Origin: Prosthecobacter sp.
GTDB taxonomy: Bacteria > Verrucomicrobiota > Verrucomicrobiia > Verrucomicrobiales > Verrucomicrobiaceae
DNA: 64,000 bases
Assembly: GCA_019186985.1 (NCBI GenBank)
Contig: JABARQ010000005.1
Span: 62,001-126,000, forward strand
Reading direction: 5' to 3'
The notes beneath the pieces are model-generated. The model was not told where the DNA came from and searched no databases. It worked only from the letters and a program-made list of their open reading frames with translations. The translations under genes were made by a program, and so were the position numbers. This document shows, in pieces, positions 37,018 to 45,699 of this stretch (the first letter of the stretch is position 1; the number at the start of each line of letters is the position of its first letter).

Positions 37018-38031
37018 ATGCGCAGCGGCATCCTTTCTGGCGGCAATTTCATCATCGACTACGTCAAGCTCATCAACGCCTACCCGGAGCAGGACATGCT
37101 GGCGGACATCCGCAGCGAGACCTCCAGCAACGGCGGAGGTCCTTACAACGTGCTGAAGGACCTGGCCGCCATGCAGGCGGGCTATCCGCTTTCCGCCGCC
37201 GGGCTCGTGGGGCGGGATGCGAACGGCGACTGGATCCTCAGGGACTGCGCGAAGGCAGGCATCGACACCACGCAGCTGCGTCAGACGGAACGTGCGCCGA
37301 CCTCCTACACGGACGCCATGACGGTCATCTCGACCGGACGGCGCACCTTTTTTCATCAGCGCGGGGCCAATGCGCTGCTGGGGGAGGCGGACTTCGACTT
37401 TGCCACGACGAAGGCGCGGGTTTTTCATCTGGGCTACCTGATGCTGCTGGATGAAATGGACCGCCTGCTGCCGGACGGCGGCACCCAGGCGGCCCGGGTG
37501 CTGGAGAAGGCGCGCGCGGCCGGGCTGGTGACGAGCGTGGACATCGTCAGCACGGAGAACCCGGACTTCAGGGCCATCGCCGAGGCGGCGCTGCCGCACA
37601 CGGATTATCTGATCATCAATGAAGTGGAGGCGGGCAAGATCACGGGCATGAGCCTGAAGACGGTGCCTGTGGACGTGGCGGCGGTCTCCGAGGCGGCGCG
37701 GGCGCTGCTGGCGCGTGGCGTGCATCAGCAGGTGGTGATACACTTTGAAGCGGGAGCCGTGGTGGCGGACAGGGATGGCGGCGTCACGACCCAGGCTTCG
37801 TTGAACCTGCCGGGCGGGTTCATCGTGGGGGCGACCGGGGCGGGCGACGCCTTTGCCGCCGGGTATCTGCACGGGATTCACGAAGGCTGGCCCACGGCGC
37901 AGCGTCTGACGCTGGCGGTCTGCACGGCTGCGGCCTGCCTGACGCACCCGACGCCTTCCGAAGGCCTGCGGCCGGTGGCTGAGTGCCTGCGGCTGGCGCA
38001 GGAACACGGTTTCCGCACCCTCGCGTCATGA
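37018..38031 (+). CDS. PfkB-family carbohydrate kinase
   Basis: A 337-residue ribokinase-like enzyme expected to phosphorylate a sugar or nucleoside with ATP. The N-terminal glycine pair region (SSNGGGPYNVLKDLA) binds substrate. The C-terminal PfkB signature GATGAGDAFAAGYLHGI holds catalytic Asp277. Substrate is undetermined. It is the first gene of a tight set: its stop codon overlaps the start of the carbinolamine dehydratase, which lies 10 nt before the helicase gene. Confidence 0.88.
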   Translation: MRSGILSGGNFIIDYVKLINAYPEQDMLADIRSETSSNGGGPYNVLKDLAAMQAGYPLSAAGLVGRDANGDWILRDCAKAGIDTTQLRQTERAPTSYTDAMTVISTGRRTFFHQRGANALLGEADFDFATTKARVFHLGYLMLLDEMDRLLPDGGTQAARVLEKARAAGLVTSVDIVSTENPDFRAIAEAALPHTDYLIINEVEAGKITGMSLKTVPVDVAAVSEAARALLARGVHQQVVIHFEAGAVVADRDGGVTTQASLNLPGGFIVGATGAGDAFAAGYLHGIHEGWPTAQRLTLAVCTAAACLTHPTPSEGLRPVAECLRLAQEHGFRTLAS

Positions 38032-38321
38032 AGCATCGTCTGTTAACTCCTGGGGAGCTGGAGGAGGCGCTGGCGTCGATGTCCGGATGGACCCTCGAGG
38101 CCGGTGAGCTGGCGAAGGAGTTTCGCTTCGCCTCCTACCTGGAGGGGGCGGCGTTTGTCCGCCGGCTGGCGGAGAAGGCGGAGGCGATGAATCATCATCC
38201 CGACCTGCACCTGGGATGGCGGAAGGTGAGGATGCGTGTCAGCACGCACAGCGCCGGAGGCTTGACGGAACTGGATTTTTCCCTGGCGCGTGAGGCGGAC
38301 CGGCTGCACGCGAGCATCTGA
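38028..38321 (+). CDS. Pterin-4a-carbinolamine dehydratase
   Basis: A 97-residue protein that recycles 4a-hydroxytetrahydrobiopterin. The complete family motif is present: Glu, three residues, HHP, then Trp, a later His and Asp, seen in EAMNHHPDLHLGWRK and the following THSAGGLTELD. The ATG overlaps the PfkB stop as ATGA, which settles the start. No phenylalanine hydroxylase is in the window, so its pterin partner is unknown. Confidence 0.9.
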   Translation: MKHRLLTPGELEEALASMSGWTLEAGELAKEFRFASYLEGAAFVRRLAEKAEAMNHHPDLHLGWRKVRMRVSTHSAGGLTELDFSLAREADRLHASI

Positions 38322-38331
38322 TTTCCCCACC

Positions 38332-41300
38332 ATGCCCGCGCCTCTTCAGCACTTGTTGATCAACGCCTCGGCTGGATCAGGGAAGACCTATCAGCTGGCG
38401 CGGCGCTTTGCGCATCTGCTGACGCTGGGGGCGAGGCCGGAGGGGATCGCGGCGATGACCTTCACGCGCAAGGCGGCCGGGGAGTTCTTCAACCGCATCC
38501 TGCGCCGTCTGGCGGAGCTGGCACGCGATCCGGGCAGGGCGCAGGCCTTTTTCCAGGGGGCCGTGCCGGAGGCGCCGGACGACACGGACTATCCAAAACT
38601 GCTTCGGCAGGTCGCACGCAGGCTGCACCGGCTGCGCCTGGGGACGCTCGACAGCTTTTTTGCGGGCATGGTGAGGTGTTTCCCGCTGGAGCTGGGGCTG
38701 GCCGCCGGTGCGCGTGTGATGCAGGAGGATGAGACGGCGATGGCCAGGGAGGAGGCGCTCGACGCCCTGCTTCAGGAGCTCTTTGCCGCCGAGGATCATG
38801 CTCCGCTGAAGCTGCTGACCGAGGCCTACAAGCAGGCCACCTTTGGCGCGGGCGAGAAAAGCGTTGAATCCACGCTGCAGCAGTGGGCGCTGGACGGACT
38901 GGAACTGTGGCAGGACAGTCCGGCGGACGGCTGGGGGGAGGCGAATGTGATCTGGCGTGGCGGTCTGCCGAAGGTCAGGCCGATGGAGGAGGTGGTGACG
39001 GCGGTGCGCGCCGCCTTTGTGCCTCCGCATGAGGGCGGCAGGGAACTGCTGGACCAGACCCTGGCAGCTGTGACGGAGACCCGGCCGGGGCAGCCGATGC
39101 CAAAACGGGTGGAGGAACTGCTCAAGAAACTGGCGGAGCAGTGGGAGGAGCTGGGGCGCGGCTGCGGCGAGCTGCTGTGGATGCGCAAAAGGCTGCCGCT
39201 GGATGCCGCCTCCGCCCAGGCCTGGCGTGAGCTGGCGCTGCAGCTGATGGTGCGTGAGTTTCTGGTGCGTGCCGACCGCAGCCGCGGCCTTGCGCGTGTC
39301 ACCTCGATGCTGGCCGTGCACTACGACCGCCAGGTGCGTTCACGTGGCAGGCTTTCCTTTGCTGATGTGCAGCGGGTGCTGGCGGCGGCGGTCAGGGATC
39401 GCTCACCCTGGCTGGGTGGCGAGGGCGACCTGTGGTACCGGCTGGACGGGCGTCATGACCACTGGCTGCTGGACGAGTTTCAGGACACCAGCCGGACGCA
39501 GTGGCAGGTTCTGGGGGCGCTGGTGGACGAGGTGATCCAGGATGCGGAGGGCGGGCGCAGCTTCTTTGCGGTCGGTGACCCGAAGCAGTCGATCTATCTC
39601 TGGAGGCAGGCGGAGCCGGACCTGTTTGAAGACATTCAGAAGGCTTATCCGGCGCATCCCGATGGCGGGCTGCACACGCAGCCGCTGAGCCAGTCCTTTC
39701 GCAGCGCGCAGCCGGTGCTGGATGCGGTGAACGCCGTGTTTGGCAGCACGGAGGTGATCGAATCCATGCTGCCCCGCGGCTGCCTGAAGGGCTTCGCGTT
39801 TCAGCCTCACACGGCGGCGCAAAAGCATCTCACCGGCCATGCAGCGCTGCTTTCACCCGCCAGGCTGGAGGGGGGTGAGGAAAACGACACCACGGCGGTG
39901 CTGGCAGCCCTTTTGCAGGAGCTGGAGCCGTTGAGGCGCGGGCTGTCCTGCGCGGTGCTGGTCCGTTCCAACAGCGAGGCGACCAGGATGGCCGAGGCCC
40001 TTCGGGAAAGGACGGGCATGGAGGTGGTGTGCGAATCCGACCAGCATCCCTGCACGGACAATGCGGTGACGCTGGCCTTGCTGTCCGTGCTTCAGCTGGC
40101 GGCGCATCCCGGAGACGGGCAGGCACTGGAACATCTGCGCATGACGCCGATGTGGCCGCTGCTGCTTCGCGAGGGCAAGGGCTGGCGTTATCACACCGCC
40201 GCCGTTCAGAGACGGGTGGTCGAGGAGGGTTTTGCGGCGTTTGCCGAAGAGTGGCTGGAGCTGCTGCACGGCCTGGGGATTTCCCTGGATGATTTCCATG
40301 GGCGCCGGCTTGCCCAGTTTGCCGACATTGCGGCGGAGTTTGATGCCTCGGGCAGCCGCGACATCGATGATTTCCTGCGTCATGCGCGTGACTGTCCGCT
40401 GCGAGTCCGCGGGTCGCCCCAGGCCATCCAGGTGATGACGATCCATGCGTCGAAAGGCCTGGAGTTTGACATCGTCATGCTGCCGAAGCTGGACGGGGAT
40501 GCCATGGACAAGCTGCGTCGCGAGGAACTGCTCGTCAGCCGCGACGCCGGGGGCGTGCGCTGGGTGCTGCAGACGCCGCTGCGGGTGTTTGCGGACTTTG
40601 ACCCGGTGCTCCAGGCTGAATTGGCGGAGGCCAGGAGGCGTGGCGCCTTTGAATCGCTCTGCCGTCTGTATGTCGCGATGACCCGGGCCAAACGTGCCCT
40701 TTACCTGGTGGTCGAGCCCCGGAAGAAAAGCGCCACGGCGGTCAAGGAGTCGGCCCTGCTGAGGGAGACGCTTGGCGGAGGCGGCTGCGAGTCGCCGTCA
40801 CCGGTTTACGAAGTCGAATGGCAGACGGGCGATCCTGCGTGGCATGTGATGGAGATGCGTGAACCTGCGCGCGTGCCGGAGGCGGTGGTGTTTGAGGAGC
40901 CGTTGGGTGAAGTGTTGCGGCGGACCCAGCCAATGCCGCGCCGCCGCACGCCGTCGGGTGAGGAGAGCTTCCGGGTGAAAGGTTCCGTGCTGTTCAGTGC
41001 GGGCCGTGAACCCGGTCGTCGCCTGGGCACCTGCGTGCATGAGCTGTTTGCCGAGATCGAATGGCAGCGGCCCTGGGATGAAGTCCAGGCCCGCTGGCTG
41101 GAGCGCGGCCTGGTTTCCCCGGAGGATCTGGCCGAGGGGGCTGAAGGTGTTGAAGCCGAGGCCTGCCTCATGGTGCGGAGGGTGCTGGAATCCGAGGCCG
41201 GGCGTGAAATTTTCGCGCCCGCCGTGCGGGAGGCCGAGGTCTGGCGCGAGCGTCCTTTCGACCTGGTGATGGACGGCGAGTGGGTGTCCGGCGTCTTTGA

Positions 41301-41529
41301 CCGAGTGATGGTCCGGCGCGATGGCGGAGGCAGGGTGGTGTCGGCCTGGATCGTGGACTTCAAGACGGACGACGTGCCTGATGAGGCGTCGCTCAAGGCC
41401 AAGCGTGAGGGGTATGGACCGCAGATCCGGCTTTATCGGGCGGCTTTGTCAAAGCTGACCGGGTTAGCTCAGGATAAGATCCGTGCGGCCCTGATTTTCA
41501 CGCGCTTGTGCCGGATCGTGGAGCTTTAA
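38332..41529 (+). CDS. UvrD/RecB-like helicase with C-terminal nuclease (AddA/RecB type)
   Basis: A 1065-residue superfamily 1A helicase-nuclease for double-strand break processing. Helicase motifs in order: Walker A NASAGSGKTYQLARRF near residue 10; motif Ia TFTRKAAGEF; Walker B WLLDEFQDTSRTQW; motif III VGDPKQSIYLWR; motif V IHASKGLEFDIVMLP; and motif VI YVAMTRAKRALYLV. The C-terminus carries a RecB-family PD-(D/E)XK nuclease (VSGVFDRVM, then WIVDFKTDD). No AddB, RecC or RecD gene follows. Start at ATG 38332 puts the Walker A near the N-terminus, as in the family. Confidence 0.9.
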   Translation: MPAPLQHLLINASAGSGKTYQLARRFAHLLTLGARPEGIAAMTFTRKAAGEFFNRILRRLAELARDPGRAQAFFQGAVPEAPDDTDYPKLLRQVARRLHRLRLGTLDSFFAGMVRCFPLELGLAAGARVMQEDETAMAREEALDALLQELFAAEDHAPLKLLTEAYKQATFGAGEKSVESTLQQWALDGLELWQDSPADGWGEANVIWRGGLPKVRPMEEVVTAVRAAFVPPHEGGRELLDQTLAAVTETRPGQPMPKRVEELLKKLAEQWEELGRGCGELLWMRKRLPLDAASAQAWRELALQLMVREFLVRADRSRGLARVTSMLAVHYDRQVRSRGRLSFADVQRVLAAAVRDRSPWLGGEGDLWYRLDGRHDHWLLDEFQDTSRTQWQVLGALVDEVIQDAEGGRSFFAVGDPKQSIYLWRQAEPDLFEDIQKAYPAHPDGGLHTQPLSQSFRSAQPVLDAVNAVFGSTEVIESMLPRGCLKGFAFQPHTAAQKHLTGHAALLSPARLEGGEENDTTAVLAALLQELEPLRRGLSCAVLVRSNSEATRMAEALRERTGMEVVCESDQHPCTDNAVTLALLSVLQLAAHPGDGQALEHLRMTPMWPLLLREGKGWRYHTAAVQRRVVEEGFAAFAEEWLELLHGLGISLDDFHGRRLAQFADIAAEFDASGSRDIDDFLRHARDCPLRVRGSPQAIQVMTIHASKGLEFDIVMLPKLDGDAMDKLRREELLVSRDAGGVRWVLQTPLRVFADFDPVLQAELAEARRRGAFESLCRLYVAMTRAKRALYLVVEPRKKSATAVKESALLRETLGGGGCESPSPVYEVEWQTGDPAWHVMEMREPARVPEAVVFEEPLGEVLRRTQPMPRRRTPSGEESFRVKGSVLFSAGREPGRRLGTCVHELFAEIEWQRPWDEVQARWLERGLVSPEDLAEGAEGVEAEACLMVRRVLESEAGREIFAPAVREAEVWRERPFDLVMDGEWVSGVFDRVMVRRDGGGRVVSAWIVDFKTDDVPDEASLKAKREGYGPQIRLYRAALSKLTGLAQDKIRAALIFTRLCRIVEL

Positions 41530-41537
41530 ACTCCGGC

Positions 41538-42593
41538 TCAGCCGTGCAGGTGGCTGGTTTTAGCAGTGTCGCGACGATTGCTGGTGGTGATTTTTTCCAG
41601 CTTGTAGGCACCGCCTTTCCTGGATTTGGACCTGGCGATGGGCGATTCGGCGGGCTTTTCGGACTTGGATGGGCTGGGTATGTCCGCCTGAGGTGTGGCG
41701 GCGGGATTGATGACGGCCGTGTCAGTGACGTCAATGGCGTCCGCAGTTCTTGACCTGGCGAAGGGCCAGAACTTCCAGCCTTCACGACTGGCGCCGGCTG
41801 CCTTTTCCACAGCCTCGGGCTGAGCGACGGCAAGTTCGGGCGTCGCGGGCTTTTCAGGCGTCGGAGCTTCAGGACCGACCCTGGCTTCAGGCTTCACTTC
41901 GGACTTGGCCGGAGGTTGAGCCGGGAGTTCCGCTGATTCCTGGGGCTTCGATGCGGCAATCACTTGTTCGGCCTCTGGCGTCGGCTTGGGCGCTGCATTT
42001 TTATGGCCGTGAGGCAGCTTGGTCCGGGTGATCTCGACCTTGGCGCCGATGCCGACGTCGTTAAAAAGATCGATGACGTCATGCATGCCCATGCGGATGC
42101 ATCCAAAGCTGGCAGGCTTGCCAAGGTTGCCTTCCTCGGTGGTGCCATGGATGTAGATGAAACGCTTCATGGCGTTGCGGTTGTTGCTCTCCATGCCGCG
42201 AAGCCAGAGGATGCGGGAGACGATGGGGTCACGTCCGGGGGCGTTGGGTTTCAGGACTTCACCGTTCCAGTGGCGGCTTTTCAAGACAGCGCCGGTGGGC
42301 AGGCCATGGCCGATCTTGGCGATCACCTCATGCTTGCCCAGGGGGGTGCGATAACTTCCAGGCTGGTCGCCGATGCCGAACTTGGAGGTCGAGATGGTGT
42401 AGGCTTTCTTCAGTTCGCCATCCTGGTAAAGGCCGAGCTTCTGATCCTTGACGCTGACCACGATTTCTGACTTGGGACCGACGCTGTTGCAGGCGGCCAT
42501 GGACAGGGCTGAACCCGCCAGAAGCAGACGCATCAAACCGCGAACCTTCTGCCGACTGAAGGCGATGGAGGAGGGCGGAGTCACAAACATCAT
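41538..42593 (-). CDS. L,D-transpeptidase (YkuD) lipoprotein
   Basis: The 351-residue product has a lipoprotein-like signal ending at a lipobox Cys35 (LSMAAC). It has a YkuD domain in residues 44-195, with His149 (YIHGTTEEGNLG) and catalytic Cys165 in SFGCIRM. It should form 3-3 peptidoglycan cross-links or attach proteins to the wall. The C-terminal 150 residues are Pro/Ala/Glu/Lys-rich and of low complexity, ending in a basic stretch; they may contact the wall. ATG 42533 would give a more usual signal length. A short inverted repeat, CTTAA-6 nt-TTAAG, lies 9-24 nt upstream of the start. Confidence 0.88.
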   Translation of the reverse strand: MMFVTPPSSIAFSRQKVRGLMRLLLAGSALSMAACNSVGPKSEIVVSVKDQKLGLYQDGELKKAYTISTSKFGIGDQPGSYRTPLGKHEVIAKIGHGLPTGAVLKSRHWNGEVLKPNAPGRDPIVSRILWLRGMESNNRNAMKRFIYIHGTTEEGNLGKPASFGCIRMGMHDVIDLFNDVGIGAKVEITRTKLPHGHKNAAPKPTPEAEQVIAASKPQESAELPAQPPAKSEVKPEARVGPEAPTPEKPATPELAVAQPEAVEKAAGASREGWKFWPFARSRTADAIDVTDTAVINPAATPQADIPSPSKSEKPAESPIARSKSRKGGAYKLEKITTSNRRDTAKTSHLHG

Positions 42594-42731
42594 CCAATAT
42601 TCTTAATAGATGTTAAGTATTTCTGCAATCTCCAAGTTTTGCGAAAAGCCCGCCAATCTGGCGGCTTGCGGCGCTTGGGACAGGCCCGTTTTGAAACGCA
42701 TTGGGTCGGGTTGCCTTATCAGCTTGGCAGG

Positions 42732-43127
42732 TCAGGCTGTGGCCAAGCCTAGGAAGACCAGCCCTGCGTAAGCCAGCTTGCAGAGGTAGTGAAGGATCTG
42801 GTCCTGGTGAAAATTGGTCCTGCCGCTGCACTTGGCGACGTCGATGGCCCAATGAATGACAAACTCGGTGGCGGCCAGGATGAAGGAGCCGGTGACAGCC
42901 CAGACGGCGCCGGCGTGCATGAAGCAGTGGGCACCCATGCACCATAACCAAATCTCTTCCGGCCTGGCTGGGTCGGCGAGCTTTTTCAGCAGCCGCCAGT
43001 TTTTGCCGGTGGCGATGTACTCACCCTGGAGCGGAAAGTCCATGATGGCATGTCCGATGCAAAGGGCAAAGAACACCTGGAAGGCGGCGAAGAGTTGGTG
43101 CGGGGGAGTCTCCAGTAGTCCGGACAT
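42732..43127 (-). CDS. DUF3307-type integral membrane protein
   Basis: This 131-residue protein has three or four hydrophobic helices. The segment CIGHAIMDFPLQGEYIATGK and the later HQDQILHYLCKL fit the DUF3307 pattern, with an acidic residue and Gln in helix 1 and a DQxxH motif near the end. Its biochemical role is unknown. ATG 43127 has GAGGA 11 nt upstream; an in-frame ATG at 43175 lacks one. It lies downstream of the T2SS operon on the same strand but 198 bp away. Confidence 0.65.
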   Translation of the reverse strand: MSGLLETPPHQLFAAFQVFFALCIGHAIMDFPLQGEYIATGKNWRLLKKLADPARPEEIWLWCMGAHCFMHAGAVWAVTGSFILAATEFVIHWAIDVAKCSGRTNFHQDQILHYLCKLAYAGLVFLGLATA

Positions 43128-43325
43128 GCCTGGCAAAATCCTCTTCGACAGGGAGACTGGCAACCTGAAAATCAACCGGGGGCCTACCTTTCAGGATCCG
43201 CAGATGACTCAAATGTCGCACATGGACTCTGTGAGGGGGGAATGGAGGGTTGTGGGGCAGGAAGCGGCGGCTTTGGAGGCTCGGTTGTCCCAGACGGCCC
43301 ACATGCCTGCGCGGAGAATGGAAAG

Positions 43326-43898
43326 TTACGGAGGAGGGAGGGGGACGTCGTTGACGGACTGGGGACGACGGGGTTCAGCCTGCTGTGGGGCGGCTGGGGC
43401 AGGCAGGAGAGGAGTGGCTGCGGGTGCATGGGCCGGCTGCGCAGGGCGGATTTGAGGAGCTGCCTCCGCTGCGGGGGTGCTCGATGCATCGCTGAAGGTC
43501 ACCCAGCCGGCGATGTCGCCTTTCTGAAGCTGGACGCGGGTCTTGTCCATGCTGGTTCCGGGCTGGACCTTGCGGATCTTGATGCCCTGTTCGTTCTCGC
43601 TGCCGATGCGTGCTTCACTGAACTGGCTGGTGGTGCGGTCGACGAGCACGGCGACGACCTGGCCGTCCACTTCATAGATGCCGGAGAGGCCGAGGTTGTC
43701 GGTGAAGATGGGGCCGGCGGGGGTGTCGGGGGACGGCAGGTCCTTGGTGGTGAAGATGGAGCGTTCCCAGAGGGCGGAGTAATGATTCAGGGCGGGGATT
43801 TCAACCGGTGCCGGGTCGGCGGCGGGGGAGGCGGAAATGCCGCCCATCAAGGCGATGCTGCACAGCACGGTGCGGAACGGATGTCGGCGATGATTCAT
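43326..43898 (-). CDS. Secreted T2SS-operon protein of unknown role (GspC/PilP-like position)
   Basis: The 190-residue product has a signal peptide (residues 1-26), a small beta-rich domain with LSGIYEVDGQVVAVLVD, then a 50-residue Pro/Ala-rich tail. The pattern (SIFTTKDLPSP followed by a short beta domain) resembles the homology region of GspC and PilP-type proteins that contact the secretin. I cannot demonstrate homology by eye. Its start overlaps the gspM-like stop by 4 nt, so it belongs to the operon and is its last gene. Confidence 0.55.
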   Translation of the reverse strand: MNHRRHPFRTVLCSIALMGGISASPAADPAPVEIPALNHYSALWERSIFTTKDLPSPDTPAGPIFTDNLGLSGIYEVDGQVVAVLVDRTTSQFSEARIGSENEQGIKIRKVQPGTSMDKTRVQLQKGDIAGWVTFSDASSTPAAEAAPQIRPAQPAHAPAATPLLPAPAAPQQAEPRRPQSVNDVPLPPP

Positions 43899-44482
43899 GG
43901 TGAGTCGGCTTTGGAGAGTTTTGCGGGGGCCTTCTCGTGGTAGAACTGGGTGACCTCGGCCTCCACGTTGATGGTTTTTCCTTCGCCGGCCGGAGTGATC
44001 AGCAGGCGGGTGATGCCCACAAGGCGGCCGGAGGACTGGAGGGCGTGCATCCAGGAGAAGACGGCCTGTTCCTTGACCTTGCTGAGCGTGACCCTGACGG
44101 ACGCCTGGTCATAATATCCGCCTTCCTCCTCAAGGGGCAGTCCGTCCTGGCCGACCTTCCTGACAGGTTCGAGAAACTGCCTGTCGGCGAAGGCCAGGGC
44201 GAGCTTCTCGGCTTCCTTCTGGATCGTTTCAAGCAGGCGGCTGGAGGCTTCCTGACGGGAGGCGAAGCCCGGGACGTTCTTGTCAAGCCAGTCATATTTC
44301 CGCTGCCATTCGCTTCCCTGGGAGATGGCTTCGTTCATCTCGATCACGCGGTCACGCAGGCCTTCGTTTTCCTGCAGGATGGCGAGGTAGTGGCGCACCC
44401 CCATGGCGAGGCCCCCGCCGCCGATGATGAGCAGGAACAGCACGGCAAAGAGGGTGAGCAGGATTTTTTCGCTGCGTTTCAT
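43895..44482 (-). CDS. GspM/PilO-like inner-membrane T2SS protein
   Basis: The 195-residue protein has one N-terminal transmembrane helix (residues 8-28), a coiled segment (30-95) and a ferredoxin-like domain (about 100-180) with SVRVTLSKVKEQAVFSWMHAL. This is the architecture of GspM and PilO. Position after the GspL-like gene, with a 4-nt overlap, supports the assignment. It should dimerise with GspL and link the ATPase to the periplasmic parts. Confidence 0.65.
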   Translation of the reverse strand: MKRSEKILLTLFAVLFLLIIGGGGLAMGVRHYLAILQENEGLRDRVIEMNEAISQGSEWQRKYDWLDKNVPGFASRQEASSRLLETIQKEAEKLALAFADRQFLEPVRKVGQDGLPLEEEGGYYDQASVRVTLSKVKEQAVFSWMHALQSSGRLVGITRLLITPAGEGKTINVEAEVTQFYHEKAPAKLSKADSP

Positions 44483-45699
44483 GGGCGGCGCTCTCCTTTC
44501 ACTTCAAAGGTGGCGCTGTTATCGCTGGCGATCTGCGGGTCGGGCGTCTCGAAGGCGTAGCGGGAGAGGGCTTCCACGCCCTTGATCTCCTGCATGTACT
44601 GCAGGGCCAGGGAGACGTCCGGGGTGCGGCCGCGAAGGGCCAGGCTGCCGGGCGTCCACTCGAAGCTGGTCATGCCCACCTCGGTGCTGGCGGAAGGCTG
44701 CATGATGTCGAGCAGAACCTGCATCGGGCCGAGGCCGGGGTCGACGGCGGGGGCGGCCTCGATCCAGGCCTTCTTCTGATCGAGGGCCTGTGAGGCCCGG
44801 GGGGTGAGTTCGGCGACCCTGTCACGCAGCAGGTCGCGTTCACGCGCGGCGCTGGAGATGAGGACCATCATCACGGCGATGCAGGCGGCGAGGGCGATGC
44901 CGGCGCCGAGGGCGGTGACGCGGGTCCGGGCCCTGGCTTCCTCGCGGCGGCGTGCGGCAAGGATCTCCGCCGGCTGAAGCGTGCTGATCCTGCTGGAACG
45001 CAGCACGGGGGGCGGGGCCTGTTCACGGCGTGCGGAGAGTCCTGTGATGCGTTCGATCTGCCCGAGGTCGCCCTCCTCGTCGAGCCAGAGCACGATGCCC
45101 TCCACCCTGCCAAGCACGCGCTGGAAGCCGAGCTGGACGCAAAGATGGTTAAGCTCGCCCAGCGCCCTGTCGTCGAGGTGATGGGCGGAGAGCGGGCTGG
45201 CGTACACGATTTCAGCCCCATGGGTGATGGTGACGGTGAGGCGTCCCATCTCCCTCTGAAGGATGATGCTGTCGGCAGGCAGGGGCCGGCAGCGGGCGCT
45301 GATGCAGACTTCGTCCGGAAGCCGCTGCCCGTCCCAGGCCTGAGCGGGTGTTTCCTTCAGGGCGATGATGGTGGTCAGATAGGCGCCGTCCTTTTCCTGA
45401 AGGATCAGGACCTGCAGGCTGTGTTCGGGATCGGCGACCCGAACGCCTAGGCGTTCGAGATGAAGCAGGGCCATGTCACGCAGGTGCTCGGGCTGGCCGT
45501 GCAGCCAGGCGGGCAGCACCCAGACGTGGGAGGCGGGCAGGGCGAGGACACGCCTCTGGGCGTCGCGGGAGAAGGCTCCCGTGCCCTGGACTGACCCGGT
45601 GTCGAGGGTGCAGCCGGAGTTCTCCTGGCCCGACCAGAGGCACCAGCCGGAGGCGCCTGGCATGAGGAGTTCGAGGTTGGACTTGCGGTTACGAGCCAT
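44479..45699 (-). CDS. GspL/PilM-N-like T2SS assembly platform protein
   Basis: A 406-residue bitopic protein. The cytoplasmic half (1-255) has an actin-like, PilM-type pattern. A single transmembrane helix lies near 275-300 (VTALGAGIALAACIAVMMVL). The periplasmic part (300-406) looks ferredoxin-like, so the gene appears to combine what PilM and PilN do separately. The start at ATG 45699 overlaps the gspK end by 11 nt. It should recruit the ATPase GspE. Confidence 0.65.
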   Translation of the reverse strand: MARNRKSNLELLMPGASGWCLWSGQENSGCTLDTGSVQGTGAFSRDAQRRVLALPASHVWVLPAWLHGQPEHLRDMALLHLERLGVRVADPEHSLQVLILQEKDGAYLTTIIALKETPAQAWDGQRLPDEVCISARCRPLPADSIILQREMGRLTVTITHGAEIVYASPLSAHHLDDRALGELNHLCVQLGFQRVLGRVEGIVLWLDEEGDLGQIERITGLSARREQAPPPVLRSSRISTLQPAEILAARRREEARARTRVTALGAGIALAACIAVMMVLISSAARERDLLRDRVAELTPRASQALDQKKAWIEAAPAVDPGLGPMQVLLDIMQPSASTEVGMTSFEWTPGSLALRGRTPDVSLALQYMQEIKGVEALSRYAFETPDPQIASDNSATFEVKGERRP

